DNA of 64,000 bases from Oryzobacter faecalis (GTDB lineage Bacteria; Actinomycetota; Actinomycetes; Actinomycetales; Dermatophilaceae), in NCBI RefSeq assembly GCF_046764005.1, contig NZ_JBKOFW010000002.1, positions 434,001 to 498,000 of the forward strand, in the 5' to 3' direction. This document shows, in pieces, positions 45,081 through 53,869 of the stretch. The stretch's first letter is position 1. Each line of letters starts with the position of its first letter. Made by a program: the position numbers and the translations under genes. The notes beneath the pieces were generated by a model. It was given only the letters and a program-made list of their open reading frames with translations. It ran no database searches and was not told where the DNA came from.

Positions 45081-46064
45081 TCAGGGTGCGAGCAGGACCT
45101 TCCCGAGGGCGCGGCGCTCGTCGACGGCGGCGAGGGCGTCGGCGACCTCGGCGAGGTCGCGGACCTCCCCGATGACCGGGTCGATGCGGCCGGCCTCGAG
45201 CAGCGGGAGCAGGTCGTGCCACTGCTGACGGAGGAACGCCGCGCCCGGTCCCCCGGGGTGGGTCCACCACGCGCCCCAGCCGACACCGACGACCGAGGCG
45301 TTGGTCAGCAGGAGGCGGTTGACCTTCACCTCGGGGATCGACCCTGCGGTGAACCCGATGACGAGGAGCCGGCCACCGGGGGCGAGGGAGCGCAGCGAGT
45401 CGGTGAAGCGGTCCCCGCCGACGGGGTCGACGACGAGGTCGACCCCGCGCCCGCCGGTGAGGTCGGCGACGGCGCCGCGGAAGCCGTCGGCGAGGACGAC
45501 CTCGTCGGCGCCGGCGCGGCGGGCCACATCCTCACGGTCGGCGGAGGAGACGACGGCGATGGTGCGGGCGCCCCACGCCCGGGCGAGCTGGAGGGCGGCG
45601 GTGCCGATGCCGCCGGCCGCGCCGTGGACGAGGACGGTCTCGCCGGCCGTGAGGCGGCCGCGCTCACGGAGTGCGAAGTGGCAGGTCAGGTAGTTCATCG
45701 GGAGGGCAGCGCCCTGCTCGTAGGTCGTGCTGTCGGGGAGGGCGAAGACGGCAGCCGGGTCGGCGGCGACGAGCTCGGCGAAGCCACCGAGGAACGGGAA
45801 CGCGGCGACCCGGTCGCCCTCCTCGACCCCGCTGCCGGCGGGCGCCCAGCGGACCCGGCCGGCGACCTCCGACCCGGGGACGAACGGCAGGTCGGGGGTG
45901 ACCTGGTACTGCCCGCGGGTCAGCAGGACGTCGGGGAAGCAGATGCCGGCGGCCGCGACCTCGATGACGACCTTCGTCGGGTCGGCGCCGGGGTCCACGT
46001 CGGGGAGGTCGACGACCTCGACGCTGCTCGGCCCGTCGAGGCGGGTCACCTGGGCTGCGCGCAT
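45081..46064 (-). CDS. Zeta-crystallin-type NADPH:quinone oxidoreductase
   Basis: 327 residues of the zinc-free MDR branch: GICFPDVLLTRGQYQ, FVPGSEVAGRV, VLVHGAAGGIGTAALQLA (nucleotide site), and no structural zinc cysteines. It reduces quinones or enoyl substrates with NADPH. ATG 46064 is chosen because TACGAT ends exactly six bases upstream; a longer frame to 46103 lacks similarity. Confidence 0.9.
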   Translation of the reverse strand: MRAAQVTRLDGPSSVEVVDLPDVDPGADPTKVVIEVAAAGICFPDVLLTRGQYQVTPDLPFVPGSEVAGRVRWAPAGSGVEEGDRVAAFPFLGGFAELVAADPAAVFALPDSTTYEQGAALPMNYLTCHFALRERGRLTAGETVLVHGAAGGIGTAALQLARAWGARTIAVVSSADREDVARRAGADEVVLADGFRGAVADLTGGRGVDLVVDPVGGDRFTDSLRSLAPGGRLLVIGFTAGSIPEVKVNRLLLTNASVVGVGWGAWWTHPGGPGAAFLRQQWHDLLPLLEAGRIDPVIGEVRDLAEVADALAAVDERRALGKVLLAP

Positions 46065-46117
46065 CGCCTCATCGTAGGAGCGGGAATGCCCGGGGGGCGT
46101 CACGACGCTGTCGGTAC

Positions 46118-47404
46118 GTGCCCCAGCCCCGCCATGCCACCCTCGCGACCATCGCCCTCATCATGGGCGGCGTCGCCATCGGGACCACCGAGTTCGTCAC
46201 GATGGGGCTGCTCCCCGAGATCGCCGAGGGCGTGTCGGCCAGCATCCCGGAGGCCGGCCACACGATCTCCGCGTACGCGGCGGGCGTCGTCATCGGGGCC
46301 CCGCTGCTCGCCGTCGTCGGGGCGACCTGGCCGCGGCGGGCGCTGCTCGTCGGGCTCATGGTGGCATTCACGGTCGGAAACGTCCTCAGCGCGCTGGCCC
46401 CGTCGTACGAGACGCTCGTCGCCGCGCGCTTCCTCGCCGGGATGCCGCACGGTGCGTTCTTCGGCGTCGCGGCGCTCGTCGCCGTCGACCTCGCCCAGCA
46501 GGGTCAGGCCGGGCGCGCCGTCGGCCGGGTGATGCTCGGCATCCCGATCGCGAACGTCCTGGGTGTCCCGGGCGCGACCTGGCTGGGGCAGAACCTCGGC
46601 TGGCGGTCGGCGTACTGGCTCGTCGCGGTCATCGGCGTCGTCACCGTGGGCCTCGTCGCGTACGCGGTGCCGCACCTGGCGCGCGACCGCTCGAAGACCG
46701 TGCGCTCGGAGCTGACCGCGCTGACCAGCCTCCAGGTGTGGCTGACCCTCGGGGTCGGCGCGATCGGCTTCGGCGGGATGTTCGCGATGTACTCCTACAT
46801 CGCGCCGACCGTGACCGACGTGACCGGTCTGCCGTCCTCGGCGGTGCCGCTGTTCCTGCTCGTGTTCGGCGCGTCCGGGCTCGTGGGGAACCTCGTCGCC
46901 GGGCGGATGGGCGACTGGTCGGTGATCCGCTCGACCGTCATCGGGATGGCGGGGCTCGGGGTCTCGCTCGCGATGTTCGCGGTCGTCGCCCGGTGGGTCG
47001 TGCCGGCCCTCGTCGTGCTGGCCCTGACCTCGGTGCTGGCGTCCGTGCTCGTCATCAACCTCCAGCTGCGGCTCATGCAGGTCGCCGGCTCGGCGCAGAC
47101 GCTGGCCGCGGCGAGCAACCACGCGGCGCTCAACCTCGCGAACGCGCTGGGGGCGTGGCTCGGTGGCGTCGTCATCGCGGCCGGCTGGGGGTACACGGCG
47201 CCGTCGTGGGTCGGCGTGGCCCTGGCCGTGCTGGGGCTCGTCGTGCTCGGGCTGTCGGTGCTCGTCCACCGGCGCTCGCACCCCAATCGCGCGACCTGGC
47301 GGCCAGTGGGTCCGGTTGGCCCCGGTGCCGGTGCCGGTGCGGAGGCGGGTGCGCGTGCGGGCCAGGCGGCGGGCGACGACGCCGAGGCCGTGCGCGCGGG
47401 CTGA
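46118..47404 (+). CDS. MFS transporter, AraJ/DHA1-type efflux pump
   Basis: 428 residues with about 12 transmembrane helices. TTEFVTMGLLPEIA in TM1 and the loop motif after TM2 (ATWPRRALLVG), plus RFLAGMPHGAFFGVAA in TM4, are typical of the AraJ/YdhP efflux branch of the drug:H+ antiporters. The C-terminal 35 residues are an Ala/Gly-rich tail. The GTG start gives the right first helix. It is divergent from the quinone reductase gene (53 bp). Confidence 0.9.
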   Translation: MPQPRHATLATIALIMGGVAIGTTEFVTMGLLPEIAEGVSASIPEAGHTISAYAAGVVIGAPLLAVVGATWPRRALLVGLMVAFTVGNVLSALAPSYETLVAARFLAGMPHGAFFGVAALVAVDLAQQGQAGRAVGRVMLGIPIANVLGVPGATWLGQNLGWRSAYWLVAVIGVVTVGLVAYAVPHLARDRSKTVRSELTALTSLQVWLTLGVGAIGFGGMFAMYSYIAPTVTDVTGLPSSAVPLFLLVFGASGLVGNLVAGRMGDWSVIRSTVIGMAGLGVSLAMFAVVARWVVPALVVLALTSVLASVLVINLQLRLMQVAGSAQTLAAASNHAALNLANALGAWLGGVVIAAGWGYTAPSWVGVALAVLGLVVLGLSVLVHRRSHPNRATWRPVGPVGPGAGAGAEAGARAGQAAGDDAEAVRAG

Positions 47405-47412
47405 GGCCGGTC

Positions 47413-47622
47413 CGTCAGGGGTGCCGTTCGGCGACTACGCTTTGCTCCCCCTGACGGCGCAAAGGCAGGTGCGTCGTGGGCGGATGCAGCCGGCTGTGCG
47501 TCCTGGTGGGGGCGAAGGCAGGTGCGTCGTGGGGGGATGCAGCCGGCTTTGCGTCCGGTGGGGAGGCGGGTGACTTTGCATCGTGTGGGGGTGCGAAGCG
47601 TAGTCGGCGGACAGGGGTGACG
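47413..47622. repeat. Structured intergenic element: inverted ends around 53-bp tandem repeats
   Basis: The left end contains GCGACTACGCTTTGCTCCCC (47431-47450) and the right end its near-perfect inverse (47587-47607). Between them lie two 53-bp direct repeats (47462-47514 and 47515-47567), each with GGCAGGTGCGTCGTGGG and GATGCAGCCGGCT, and a degraded third (about 47574-47600). No gene can be supported in the 336 bp between the MFS stop and the enoyl-CoA hydratase start; this element fills most of it. Confidence 0.8.
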
Positions 47623-47740
47623 CCGGGGCGCCCGCCGTGTCCGGAGGGCGCGGCCCGGGCGGCACCGAAGCCCTGCCCGCGGCCGGCGACGCGACGAGCA
47701 CGACCGTGCCGGGAGCCCAGGGCGCACGTAGGGTGGCGGC

Positions 47741-48538
47741 ATGTCGAGCACCGTGCGCTGCGAGGTCGAGGGCGGCATCGCCCAGGTCCGTCTCGACCGA
47801 CCGGACAAGCTCAACGCCCTCACCCTCGACACCCTCGAAGGGCTGCGCGACACCGCCCGTGAGCTGCGGCGCGACCGCACCCTGCGCGGAGTCGTCCTCG
47901 GCGGCAACGGCGACTCGTTCTGCGCCGGCCTCGACTTCGCCACCGTCCTCGCCGACCCGCCCCGCGTCGCCCGCTCGTTCGTCCCGAGCCCCCTGCGCGG
48001 CACCAACCTGTTCCAGGAGGCCTGCTGGGCGTGGCGCCGCCTCCCCGTCCCGGTCGTCGCCGCCGTCCACGGCCACTGCTACGGCGGCGGCCTGCAGATC
48101 GCGTTGTCCGCGGACCTGCGGTTCACCACTGCGGACGCCCAGTGGTCGGTCCTCGAGGCGCGCTGGGGCCTCGTCCCCGACATGGGCGGCGCCCAGGCCC
48201 TGAGCCAGCTCGTCCCCATCGACGTCGCCAAGCGGCTGACGATGACCGGTGAGGTCGTCAGCGGCACCCGGGCCGTCGAGCTGGGCCTGGCGAGCGAGGT
48301 CCACGACGAGCCGTTCGTCGCCGCGACCCGCTTCCTCGAGGAGGTCGCGACCCGCTCGCCCGACGCCGTCGCCGCCACGAAGCGGCTCTTCGAGCGCACC
48401 TGGACCGCCGGCGACCGGCGCACCTTCGCCCGCGAGCGGTTCGAGCAGGCCCGCCTCCTCGCCACACGGAACACGACGATCGCCCGCGAGGCCGCGATGA
48501 AGCGGGTCGCCCCCGTCTTCGACCCGCGCCGCCGATGA
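47741..48538 (+). CDS. Enoyl-CoA hydratase/isomerase (crotonase family)
   Basis: 265 residues. IAQVRLDRPDKLNALT, the oxyanion-hole strand SFCAGLDF and AAVHGHCYGGGLQIALSADLRF identify the crotonase fold. WGLVPDMGGAQALSQLV carries the position of one acid/base residue as Asp rather than the Glu of classical hydratases, so an isomerase-like role is possible. TAGGGT ends exactly six bases before the ATG. The next gene overlaps by four bases. Confidence 0.88.
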   Translation: MSSTVRCEVEGGIAQVRLDRPDKLNALTLDTLEGLRDTARELRRDRTLRGVVLGGNGDSFCAGLDFATVLADPPRVARSFVPSPLRGTNLFQEACWAWRRLPVPVVAAVHGHCYGGGLQIALSADLRFTTADAQWSVLEARWGLVPDMGGAQALSQLVPIDVAKRLTMTGEVVSGTRAVELGLASEVHDEPFVAATRFLEEVATRSPDAVAATKRLFERTWTAGDRRTFARERFEQARLLATRNTTIAREAAMKRVAPVFDPRRR

Positions 48539-50706
48539 CCGCCCCGGGCGCGGACACCCGGCACGCCGCGTGCACGCTGTGCGAGGCGATGTGCGGGCTC
48601 GAGGTGACGATGGCGCCCGACGGCACCGTCGCCGGCATCCGTGGGCACGAGGGCGACCCCCTCTCGCGCGGCCACGTCTGCCCCAAGGCGCTCGCGCTCC
48701 CGGACCTGCAGGACGACCCCGACCGCCTCCGCCGCCCGCTCGTGCGCGGCACCGACGGCGAGCTCCGCGAGTCCACGTGGGACGAGGCGTTCGCCCGAGC
48801 CGCCGAGCTGCTCGTCGGCGTCCAGGAGCGCCACGGCGACGACGCGCTGGCCGTCTACCTCGGCAACCCCAACGTCCACAGCCTCGGGGCGCTGACCCAC
48901 CACCCGACCCTCCTCCGCCTCCTCCGGACGAGGAGCCGGTACTCGGCCACCTCGGTCGACCAGCTCCCGCACCACGTCGTCGCCTGGGCGCTCTACGGCC
49001 ACCAGTTCCTCCTCCCGGTCCCCGACATCGACCGCACCGACCTGCTCGTCCTCGTCGGGCACAACCCGATGGCGTCCAACGGGTCACTGTGGACCGTCCC
49101 CGACTTCCCCCAGCGGCGACGCGAGCTCGCCTCTCGCGGAGGGCGACTCGTGGTCCTCGACCCGCGCCGCACCGAGACGGCCAAGGTCGCCGACGAGCAC
49201 CTCTTCGTCCGGCCCGGCTCGGATGCCGCCGTCCTCCTCGCGATGGTCCGCGAGCTGTTCGTCGCGGACCTCGCCACCCCGCCGTCGTGGGTCGAGGGGA
49301 TCGACGCCGTCCGGGCAGCCGTCGAGCCGTTCACGCCCGAGCTCGCCGAGCGCTTCAGCGGCGTGCCGGCCGATGACGTCCGCCGGCTCGCGCACGAGCT
49401 CGCGGCCGCACCCTCCGCCGCCGTCCACGGGCGGATGGGCGTCTCCACGCAGGCCTACGGCACGGTGTGCCAGTGGGCCTGCCAAGCGCTCAACGTCCTC
49501 ACGGGAAACCTCGACCGCCCCGGCGGGACGATGTTCACGTCGCCGGCGGTCGACCTCGTGGGGCGAGGCCTCATCGGCCCGGGAGGGTTCTCCCGCAGGC
49601 GCTCACGCGTCCGCGGCCTGCGCGGCTTCGGCGGGGAGCTCCCGGTCTCGACGCTCACCGAGGACATGGCGACCCCCGGTCCGGGGCGGATCCGGGCCCT
49701 CCTGACGATCGCCGGCAACCCGGTCTCGTCGACCCCCGGCGGGCACCGCCTCGACGAGGCGGTCCGCGACCTCGACGCCATGGTGGCCGTCGACCTCTAC
49801 CTCAACGAGACGACCCGCCACGCCGACGTCGTCCTGCCCCCGACCGGCCCCCTCGAGCGCGACCACTACGACCTGGTCTTCCACGTCCTCGCGGTCCGCG
49901 ACACCGCCCGCTTCACCCCGGCGCTGCTGCCGAAGGACCCCGGGGGTCGGCACGACTGGGAGATCGCCCGCGACCTCGGGCTCGCCGTCGTCCGCGAGCG
50001 CGAGCGCCGCGCCGGGGCCTCCCTCGGCACCACCCTCCGGCGGCGGCTCACCCGCCGCTCGCTCGAGGCCGAGGCCCGCCTGCGGACCTCGCCGACCCGC
50101 CAGCTCGACCTCCTGCTGCGCACCGGTGGCGCCGGACTCTCGCTCCGGAAGCTCACCGGGGCCGGGCCGGGCGGCCTCGACCTCGGGCCGCTGCGCCCGC
50201 GCCTCCCCGGGCGCCTCCACACCCCTGACCGGCGCGTCCACCTCGACGCCGACGTCGTCCTCGACGACCTCCCGCGCCTCGTCGCGGCGCTCGAGGCGGG
50301 CCCCGGGCTCGGGCCCGACGACCTGCTCCTCGTCGGCCGGCGTCACCAGCGCGACAACAACTCGTGGCTGCACAACCAGCCCCGCCTGACCCGCGGGCGC
50401 CCGCGCCACGCCCTGCTGGCGCACCCGGACGACCTCGCGGTCAGAGGGCTGCGCGGCGGTGACCGGGTGCGGGTGCGGTCGGCGGCGGGGGAGGTCGAGG
50501 TCGACGTGGAAGCCACCGAGGACGTCGCGCGCGGCGTGGTGTGCCTGCCGCACGGCTACGGGCACGCCCGCGACGGGGTGCGGCTCACCGGCGCCACGGC
50601 CCTCCCAGGGGTCTGCGTCAACGACCTCACCGACCCGTCCGTCGTCGAGGCGGTGTCGGGGAACGCCGTCCTCAACGGCGTCCCGGTCACACTCGAACCC
50701 TGCTAG
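48535..50706 (+). CDS. Molybdopterin-dependent oxidoreductase with 4Fe-4S N-terminus
   Basis: 723 residues of the DMSO reductase/formate dehydrogenase superfamily. An N-terminal 4Fe-4S site (C13, C16, C20, C49: CTLCEAMCGL...HVCPKA) is followed by the molybdopterin domain (LVLVGHNPMASN, GNPVSSTPGG, LYLNETTRHADVVLPPTGPLERDHYD) and a dinucleotide-binding C-terminal domain (HNQPRLTRG, CVNDLTDPS). No Cys or Sec is seen at the usual metal-ligand position (SVDQLPHHV). No signal peptide. Coupled by ATGA overlap to the enoyl-CoA hydratase gene. Confidence 0.9.
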   Translation: MTAPGADTRHAACTLCEAMCGLEVTMAPDGTVAGIRGHEGDPLSRGHVCPKALALPDLQDDPDRLRRPLVRGTDGELRESTWDEAFARAAELLVGVQERHGDDALAVYLGNPNVHSLGALTHHPTLLRLLRTRSRYSATSVDQLPHHVVAWALYGHQFLLPVPDIDRTDLLVLVGHNPMASNGSLWTVPDFPQRRRELASRGGRLVVLDPRRTETAKVADEHLFVRPGSDAAVLLAMVRELFVADLATPPSWVEGIDAVRAAVEPFTPELAERFSGVPADDVRRLAHELAAAPSAAVHGRMGVSTQAYGTVCQWACQALNVLTGNLDRPGGTMFTSPAVDLVGRGLIGPGGFSRRRSRVRGLRGFGGELPVSTLTEDMATPGPGRIRALLTIAGNPVSSTPGGHRLDEAVRDLDAMVAVDLYLNETTRHADVVLPPTGPLERDHYDLVFHVLAVRDTARFTPALLPKDPGGRHDWEIARDLGLAVVRERERRAGASLGTTLRRRLTRRSLEAEARLRTSPTRQLDLLLRTGGAGLSLRKLTGAGPGGLDLGPLRPRLPGRLHTPDRRVHLDADVVLDDLPRLVAALEAGPGLGPDDLLLVGRRHQRDNNSWLHNQPRLTRGRPRHALLAHPDDLAVRGLRGGDRVRVRSAAGEVEVDVEATEDVARGVVCLPHGYGHARDGVRLTGATALPGVCVNDLTDPSVVEAVSGNAVLNGVPVTLEPC

Positions 50707-51011
50707 GTCCGACGCCCGCGCAGGCGATCCATCTCCGCGCGCACCTGCTCCTCACCCGGCTCCGGCCAGATGACGGCCCACGCGTGGAAGGCCAGGCCGA
50801 TGCCCCATCCGAAGATGGGGAAGACCGGCCAGAAGAACCCGGCGCCGGTGACGAACCAGATCGCGGTCAGCAGCACGTTGACGCTGACGTAGGCCAACGA
50901 GTGGGCCATGAGGCCACGCTTGTCCTCCAGGCGCTTCAGGGCGCGGGCCCGGAGGTCGCGCTCCTCGTCGCTCGTGCTGGTCACCGCGGTGGTGGGAAGT
51001 CCGTCCGTCAT
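50703..51011 (-). CDS. 2TM domain membrane protein
   Basis: 102 residues with two membrane helices: about 38-57 and 62-83. The motif KRLEDKRGLMAHSLAYVSVN...FFWPVFPIFGWGIGLAFHA is the 2TM domain family, often found in actinomycete membrane proteins of unknown role. GGAGGAGG lies upstream of the ATG. Its stop and that of the molybdopterin enzyme overlap at ctag. Confidence 0.88.
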   Translation of the reverse strand: MTDGLPTTAVTSTSDEERDLRARALKRLEDKRGLMAHSLAYVSVNVLLTAIWFVTGAGFFWPVFPIFGWGIGLAFHAWAVIWPEPGEEQVRAEMDRLRGRRT

Positions 51012-51151
51012 GTCGACACACCTCCTCCCACCCCCCATTCTCCACCGCTCGAGAACGACCGGCGCAGCGATGTCCGCAACGACACGTCGGCGCGGGTCTG
51101 GCCTGACCGGACCGCCGGCGCGAGGTCGCGGCTGGGGAGCGGGAGCGGCGG

Positions 51152-51634
51152 TCAGCCGTCGCGCCGGGCCTCCCGGCGAGCGTCGTGGCCGTCCTCGCCG
51201 CCCTCGCCGTCCCGGTGCCGGGCCTCGGACTCGAGGCGCTCGGCCCGCATCCGTGCCGCGTACCGGCCACCTCGTTCGGCCGTCGAGGCGTCGGGGTCGT
51301 GCCGGTCGGCTTCCCGGAGGGTCTCGTCGCGCTCCTGCCGCAGGCTCCGGGCGCTGCTCAGGCGTTCCTGGGCGAGCTCGGTGAGGCGCTCGGCCTCGAG
51401 CCGCTGCCGGGCCGCCTCCGCCTCGGCCAGCTGGGCCTGCGCCTGCACCTTGGCGGCGTGGGCCTCCTCCTGGCGCATCCGCCGGTCCCGTGCCGCGGCC
51501 TCGTCCCGCAGCTGGCCGGCCGTCGTCCGCTTCCGGTCCGTGTGGCGCGAGCCCGTGCGGGACCTGACGAGGACGGCGACGACGAGGACGACGAGGAGGG
51601 CGGCGACGAGCCAGACGACGGAGGTGGTGTCCAT
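51152..51634 (-). CDS. Membrane-anchored coiled-coil protein
   Basis: 160 residues. One N-terminal membrane helix (about 5-24, SVVWLVAALLVVLVVAVLV) is followed by a long charged Ala/Glu/Arg/Gln helix, probably a coiled coil, from about residue 40 to 105, and a charged tail. It resembles FtsB- or AtpF-like anchored coiled coils in shape only; family not recognised. CAGGAG lies upstream of the ATG. Confidence 0.7.
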   Translation of the reverse strand: MDTTSVVWLVAALLVVLVVAVLVRSRTGSRHTDRKRTTAGQLRDEAAARDRRMRQEEAHAAKVQAQAQLAEAEAARQRLEAERLTELAQERLSSARSLRQERDETLREADRHDPDASTAERGGRYAARMRAERLESEARHRDGEGGEDGHDARREARRDG

Positions 51635-51767
51635 GGGCTGCTCCTGACGGGTGACGGCAGTGGGCGCGCGGCGTGCAGGTCCGCCCGTGCGTGGCCTGCC
51701 CCGTACCCGGTCCGCGCCGGGACAATCCCCCGGCGACTCCTCGGGACGTGCGGTCTAGGGTCGCTCC

Positions 51768-53063
51768 ATGGACTTCGCACCGTCGCCCCGGGCCGCCGAC
51801 CTCGCGCGCCGGGTCCGCGAGTTCGTCGACACCGAGGTCGCGCCGGTCGAGGCCGGGCTCGTCCGTGACGTCGCCGCCCGGAGGGCGCGCGGCGAGGACC
51901 CGTGGCCACCCACCGCCGCCGTGGAGGACCTGAAGACCAAGGCGCGAGCCCTGGGCCTGTGGAACCTCTTCCTCCCGGCCGGCCACGGCGACGCCTGGGC
52001 GGAGCGGTTCGGCACCGACGGCGGCACCGGCCTCACGAACGCCGACTACGCGAGCGTCGCGGAGCAGACCGGCCGCTCGACCCTCGCCCCGCTCGTCCTC
52101 AACTGCAACGCCCCCGACACCGGGAACATGGAGGTGCTGCTCCAGTACGGCACCCCCGAGCAGCAGGAGCAGTGGCTCGTGCCCCTGCTCGACGGCCGCC
52201 TGCGCAGCGCCTTCCTCATGACCGAGCCCGGCGTCGCCAGCTCGGACGCCACGAACATGCGCGCGACCGCCCGGCTCGACGGCGAGGACGTGGTCCTCGA
52301 CGGGCGCAAGTGGTGGTCGACCGGTGCCGGGCACCCCGACTGCCGCCTCGGCATCTTCATGGGGCTCACCGACCCCGCCGCCCCCCGGCACGCGCAGCAC
52401 TCGATGGTCCTCGTCCCGCTCGACGCCCCGGGCGTTCGGGTCGAGCGGATGCTGAGCGCCCTGGGCCACTTCGACGAGCCGCTCGGCCACGGCGAGGTCT
52501 CCCTCGAGGGGGTCCGGCTGCCGCAGGGCGCGATCCTCGTGGGCCCGGGCCGGGCATCCGAGATCGCCCAGGGCCGCCTCGGCCCGGGCCGGGTCCACCA
52601 CTGCATGCGCCTCGTCGGCCTCGCCGAGAAGGCCCTCGAGCTCGCCTGTGCGCGTTCCACGAGCCGGGTCGCGTTCGGCAGGCCCCTGGCCGACCTCGGC
52701 GGCAACCGGGAGCGCCTGGCCCGGGCCCGCATCGCCGTCAACCAGGCCCGCCTCCTCGTCCTCCACGCCGCGTGGAAGCTCGACACCGTCGGCATCCGCG
52801 GGGCGCTGAGCGAGGTCTCGGAGATCAAGGCCGTCGTCCCGCAGATAGCGTGCGACGTCATCGACCTCGCGATCCAGCTGCACGGCGGTGGCGGCATGAG
52901 CGAGGACTTCCCCCTCGCCGCCGCCTACGCCGGGGCCAGGAGCCTGCGGCTCGCCGACGGGCCCGACGAGGTGCACCTCGGCGTCGTCGCCCGACACCTG
53001 CTCCGGCCGTACACCGAAGCGGCACAGCACCGTTCGGCTGCGGCCGAGGGGTCGGGCCGATGA
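51768..53063 (+). CDS. Acyl-CoA dehydrogenase, ACAD10/11-like
   Basis: 431 residues. The stretch LNCNAPDTGNMEVL...YGTPEQQEQWL, LMTEPGVASSDATNMRAT and DGRKWWSTGAGHPDC is closer to the mammalian ACAD10/11 and LvaC group than to common fatty-acid dehydrogenases. In that group the enzyme works with a kinase to process 4-hydroxyacyl-CoA. FAD-binding is expected at LHGGGGMSEDFPLA. TAGGGT ends six bases before the ATG, so it is the leaderless first gene of a five-gene operon; the next gene overlaps (ATGA). Confidence 0.9.
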   Translation: MDFAPSPRAADLARRVREFVDTEVAPVEAGLVRDVAARRARGEDPWPPTAAVEDLKTKARALGLWNLFLPAGHGDAWAERFGTDGGTGLTNADYASVAEQTGRSTLAPLVLNCNAPDTGNMEVLLQYGTPEQQEQWLVPLLDGRLRSAFLMTEPGVASSDATNMRATARLDGEDVVLDGRKWWSTGAGHPDCRLGIFMGLTDPAAPRHAQHSMVLVPLDAPGVRVERMLSALGHFDEPLGHGEVSLEGVRLPQGAILVGPGRASEIAQGRLGPGRVHHCMRLVGLAEKALELACARSTSRVAFGRPLADLGGNRERLARARIAVNQARLLVLHAAWKLDTVGIRGALSEVSEIKAVVPQIACDVIDLAIQLHGGGGMSEDFPLAAAYAGARSLRLADGPDEVHLGVVARHLLRPYTEAAQHRSAAAEGSGR

Positions 53064-53869
53064 CCCGCCGCGCCCTCGTCACGGGCGGTGCCTCCGGCCT
53101 CGGCCTCGAGCTGGCCCGCCTCATGGCGGCGCGCGGCGACCGCGTCCTCGCCGTCGACCTCGCGGACGAGCGACCCGACACCCTCCCCGACGGCGTCGAC
53201 TACCGGCGGCTCGACGTCCGGTCCCAGCACGACTGGGACGCCGCCCTCGCGTGGGTCCGCGCGGAGTGGGGCGGACTCGACCTCCTCGTCAACAACGCCG
53301 GTGTCGCCACGGGTGGGCGGATCGACGTCGAGGCCATCTCCGACTGGGAGCGCGTCGTCGACGTCAACCTGCTCGGTGTCGCCCGCGGCTGCCACACGTT
53401 CACCCCGCTCCTCAAGGAGCAGCGCGCGGGGCACATCACCAACGTCGCCTCCCTGGCCGGCCTGGTCCACGGACCGGGGATGGCGAGCTACAACGCGACG
53501 AAGGCCGGCGTCGTGGCGATCAGCGAGACGCTCCTCTTCGAGCTGTCCCCGTGGGGGATCGACGTCTCCGTCGTGTGCCCGGCGTTCTTCCGCACCAACC
53601 TCCACGAGTCGTTCTCCGGCAAGGACGCCGCGATGCAGGAGGCCGGTGTCCGCCTCATCACCCAGGCCAAGGAGGACGCCGCCGCCATCGCGCGCATCGT
53701 CCTTGACGGCATCGACGCGCGCAAGAAGGTCATCCTCACCGAGCGCCTCGGACGGCAGGCCTGGCTCACGAAGCGGTTCGCGCGGCCGGTGTACGAGCGG
53801 GCCATGCTCGCGCAGGCGAAGCGGCTGGCCCGCAAGGGCGGCCAGGACCCGGCGGAGTTCCTCCCGTGA
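53060..53869 (+). CDS. Short-chain dehydrogenase/reductase
   Basis: 269 residues: TGGASGLG nucleotide loop, NNAG, and catalytic S-Y-K in VASLAGL and YNATKAG. It has a conserved C-terminal extension (TERLGRQAWLTKRFARPVYER) typical of SDRs next to acyl-CoA dehydrogenases. Probably oxidises a hydroxyacyl intermediate. It overlaps both neighbours by four bases, so the three are translationally coupled. Confidence 0.9.
   Translation: MTRRALVTGGASGLGLELARLMAARGDRVLAVDLADERPDTLPDGVDYRRLDVRSQHDWDAALAWVRAEWGGLDLLVNNAGVATGGRIDVEAISDWERVVDVNLLGVARGCHTFTPLLKEQRAGHITNVASLAGLVHGPGMASYNATKAGVVAISETLLFELSPWGIDVSVVCPAFFRTNLHESFSGKDAAMQEAGVRLITQAKEDAAAIARIVLDGIDARKKVILTERLGRQAWLTKRFARPVYERAMLAQAKRLARKGGQDPAEFLP

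Noticed and set aside
47462..47567. CRISPR-like repeat
   Set aside because: Only two and a half copies, directly joined without unique spacers, and no cas genes.
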